Origin: an uncultured Eubacteriales bacterium | GTDB taxonomy: Bacteria > Bacillota > Clostridia > Oscillospirales > Acutalibacteraceae | Assembly (NCBI GenBank): GCA_900540235.1 | Contig: UQEY01000001.1 | Span: forward strand, 70,531-134,530 | Length of the DNA: 64,000 nt | Direction: 5' to 3' | In this document: positions 62,016 through 64,000 of the stretch, in pieces | How the letters are laid out: every line of letters begins with the position of its first letter | Numbering within the stretch: position 1 is the first letter of the stretch | Translations under genes and position numbers: made by a program | The notes under the pieces: generated by a model | Seen by the model: the letters and a program-made list of their open reading frames with translations, nothing else | Database searches by the model: none | What the model was told of the DNA's origin: nothing

Positions 62016-63947
62016 ATGAAAAAAGTACTAAGCTTATTTATGTCAATCGTTATGCTTTTGAGTATAACCACAGGCCTAAACCTTACTGCAAATGCCGAGG
62101 ATAATATTGTCACCGGTGATTGCGGCAAATATGGCGATAATGTAACATATTCGCTTGATATTGAAACCGGTATTCTTACAATTAGCGGTACCGGTGATAT
62201 GAAAGATGATTCCCACATTTTTCATCCTAATGCATACGGTGGCGATTGGAGGATAAAAAGCGTAATTATTGAGGACGGAGTAACAAGTATAAGTGGTTGG
62301 TTGTTTTGGGAGTGCTATAATATAACAAGTGTAGCAATTCCTGACACCATAACTAAAATTGGTTGATATGCATTTGCTAATTGTGAAAGTTTAGAAAGTA
62401 TAACAATACCAAACAGTGTTACAAGCATTGGTAATTCTGCCTTTAGTTCCTGTTATTTTACATCCGATAATTTTATAAACAATTCTAATGTTGAGCTTAA
62501 TGATGATTCAAAGCCGACGATTGTTGACAGCGATGATAATGGTTTTTGTATAATAGGTGATGAATTTGTCAGAATGAGAAAAATTTATGCGGCTGGTGAA
62601 TTAAAAATACCGTATGGAATTACAAAAATTCGTCCCGGTGCATTTTCGTATTGCTCTGAAAATGATTTTAGCGTTTCAATACCAAACAGTGTTACGAATA
62701 TTGGTAGTGGTGCATTTTGCTTTAGCGCTTTGACAAGTATAATGATACCTAATACAATAACAAAATTAGATGATTCTTTATTTATGAATTCAAAATTAAA
62801 AAATATAATAATACCAAATATAGTTACAAGCATTGGTAGATCTGCATTTAGTATGTGCAGTCAATTAAAAGATGTGTATTATACCGGTAGTGAAAGTGAA
62901 TGGAATAGCATTTCAGTTGAAGAATATAATGATGATTTGAGCAATGCTACAATTCACTACAACTTTGTGCCATGCACAGAAACAGAACACAACAATTACG
63001 GTGAGTGGAAAGTTATTAAAAATGCTACTTGCACTGAAGACGGTTTAAGGCAAAGAACTTGTAATTATGACGATTTTGTTCAGGAGGAACCAATTCCTGC
63101 AACAGGTCATACAGAAAAAATAATAAATAAAAAAGAAGCTTCCTGCACTGAGGATGGATACAGCGGTGATAAAATCTGCTCAGTATGTAACGAAGTTATT
63201 GAAGTGGGATACCAAATTGATAAACTCGGTCATGATTTTAGCGGTAATGCAGAATATTGCAAGCATGGTTGCGGCACAAGAAACCCTGATTATGTTCCGC
63301 CTACAGTTACTACTCAGCCTGCCACTACAACTACACAACCTGCTACCCAGCCTACAAATACTACAACAGTAACCGAGCCACAGCCTACACAAGCACCTAC
63401 TGTTGTAACAACCAACGCTCAGCAGTCAACAACTAAAGCACCGGCGCCGACGAGTTCTACAACAGTTGCGCCTGTTCCTACCGAGCCAACGACTGTCACA
63501 ACAACGGTTGTGCCTACAACTACAACGCAAGTTGAACAAACTGCAACAGCACCTCAAGCAACAGCACCGAATGCGGTTGATACAACACAGTCTACAACAA
63601 AATCTGCAACCAAAACAACAAAAGCTAAGGAAACAGTTGACAAAAAGCAGAAGAAAGCAAGAGTTAAAAAAGCTACTCCTGCAAAAGCTTCGTTAACAAT
63701 CACTTGGGCAAAGGTTAAGGGCGTTAAAGGTTACGAAATTCAGCTTGCGACTGATAAAAAATTCAAAAAGAATTTGAAAAAAGTGACAATTAAAAAGCAA
63801 AAGACAACCAAAACAACAGTTAAAAAACTTAAAGCTAAGACAAAATATTATGTTCGTATTCGTACATACAAAACAAAGAAAATCAAGGGTAAAAATACAA
63901 AGGTTTATTCCTCTTGGTCTAAGACAAAAACGGTTAAAACTAAATAA
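62016..63947 (+). pseudogene. Secreted LRR/Fn3 surface protein interrupted by in-frame UGA
   Basis: One continuous frame of 643 sense codons broken by a single TGA at 62364-62366; the reading resumes YAFANCESLESITIPNSV, the exact BspA repeat continuation after ITKIG. Parts in order: signal peptide (1-28, ANAED), about six BspA leucine-rich repeats, two Cys-containing surface repeats (ATCTEDG ... / ASCTEDGYSGDKICSVC), a Thr/Pro/Gln linker, and a C-terminal fibronectin-III domain rich in Lys. GAGGAG is upstream of the ATG. Other genes here use UGA as stop, so this is probably a nonsense mutation leaving a 116-residue fragment. Restart at ATG 62574 would lack a signal peptide. Confidence 0.8.
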
Positions 63948-63967
63948 GATAAATTATAGTTTATCTT
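63946..63967 (+). terminator. Possible weak terminator at window end
   Basis: AGATAAA / TTTATCT stem right after the stop codon, without a strong T-run. Confidence 0.35.
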
Positions 63968-64000
63968 AACATCGGTTTCTCTCCTATCGACGGCGAAGCC

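Noticed and set aside
62364..62366. UGA read as Trp (alternative code) or selenocysteine
   Set aside because: tsaE, spoIIIAC and several other genes here end with UGA, so the code is standard. No SECIS-like hairpin follows and the family has no catalytic Cys at this site.

Overview
The window is AT-rich DNA from an endospore-forming Clostridia member. It most resembles the gut Oscillospiraceae/Ruminococcaceae (Ruminococcus-like). Evidence is the sporulation set (spoIIGA-sigE, spoIIID, the complete spoIIIAA-AH operon), the nusB-to-recN gene order, secreted glycosidases, BspA-type leucine-rich-repeat proteins and a dockerin-like motif. This is an inference from gene content; there is no rRNA in the window to confirm it. 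I see no tRNA, rRNA, transposase, phage gene or CRISPR array.

Layout. 1-2917: 3' end of fhs, then tsaE-tsaB-rpiB. 3088-9148: two secreted proteins (an LRR protein with a half dockerin; a 1473-aa GH43/LamG-like protein) and a 41-aa Gly/Asp-rich peptide. 9149-9378: terminators and a tandem hairpin-repeat array. 9379-15400: an FAD oxidoreductase on the minus strand, then a plus-strand operon of S26-like peptidase, ABC exporter, GH2 glycosidase and cyclophilin. 15459-20609: spoIIGA-sigE, a DUF3343/cysteine desulfurase pair, and cdaA-cdaR for cyclic-di-AMP. 20822-24078: small secreted peptide, GtrA protein, HAD phosphatase, metallo-beta-lactamase-fold protein, rubrerythrin. 24303-29984: GH3 glycosidase, an SDR with a zinc ribbon, and metK behind a SAM-I riboswitch. 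30149-37554 (minus): membrane protein, nucleoside phosphorylase, proC, spoIIID, a small anchored protein, a PRPP-synthetase-family protein, and a GtrA-YfhO fusion. 37679-42345: spoIIIAA-AH. 42426-53409: asp23, then nusB, a TsaD-like paralogue, xseA-xseB, ispA, dxs, tlyA, nadK, argR, recN and tyrS in near-continuous overlap. 53582-55925: GNAT, small P-loop kinase and two NUDIX proteins. 56045-59482: a short AraC regulator divergent from a GH95-like lipoprotein. 59678-61783: HMA metallochaperone and a P1B ATPase behind an ArsR-type operator. 62016-63947: an LRR/Fn3 surface protein broken by an in-frame UGA.

How it fits together. Most genes are housekeeping or sporulation genes in conserved clusters. 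The accessory layer is polysaccharide use (GH43, GH2, GH3, GH95), surface proteins and small peptides. Intergenic regions carry at least three families of hairpin repeats. One family forms an 89-bp MITE-like element with terminal inverted repeats. Several copies differ by paired changes that keep the stems intact. The least explained parts are the 41-aa peptide near an S26-like peptidase/ABC pair, the repeat families, the SDR-zinc-ribbon and GtrA-YfhO fusions, and several strong promoter-overlapping inverted repeats whose regulators are not identified here.
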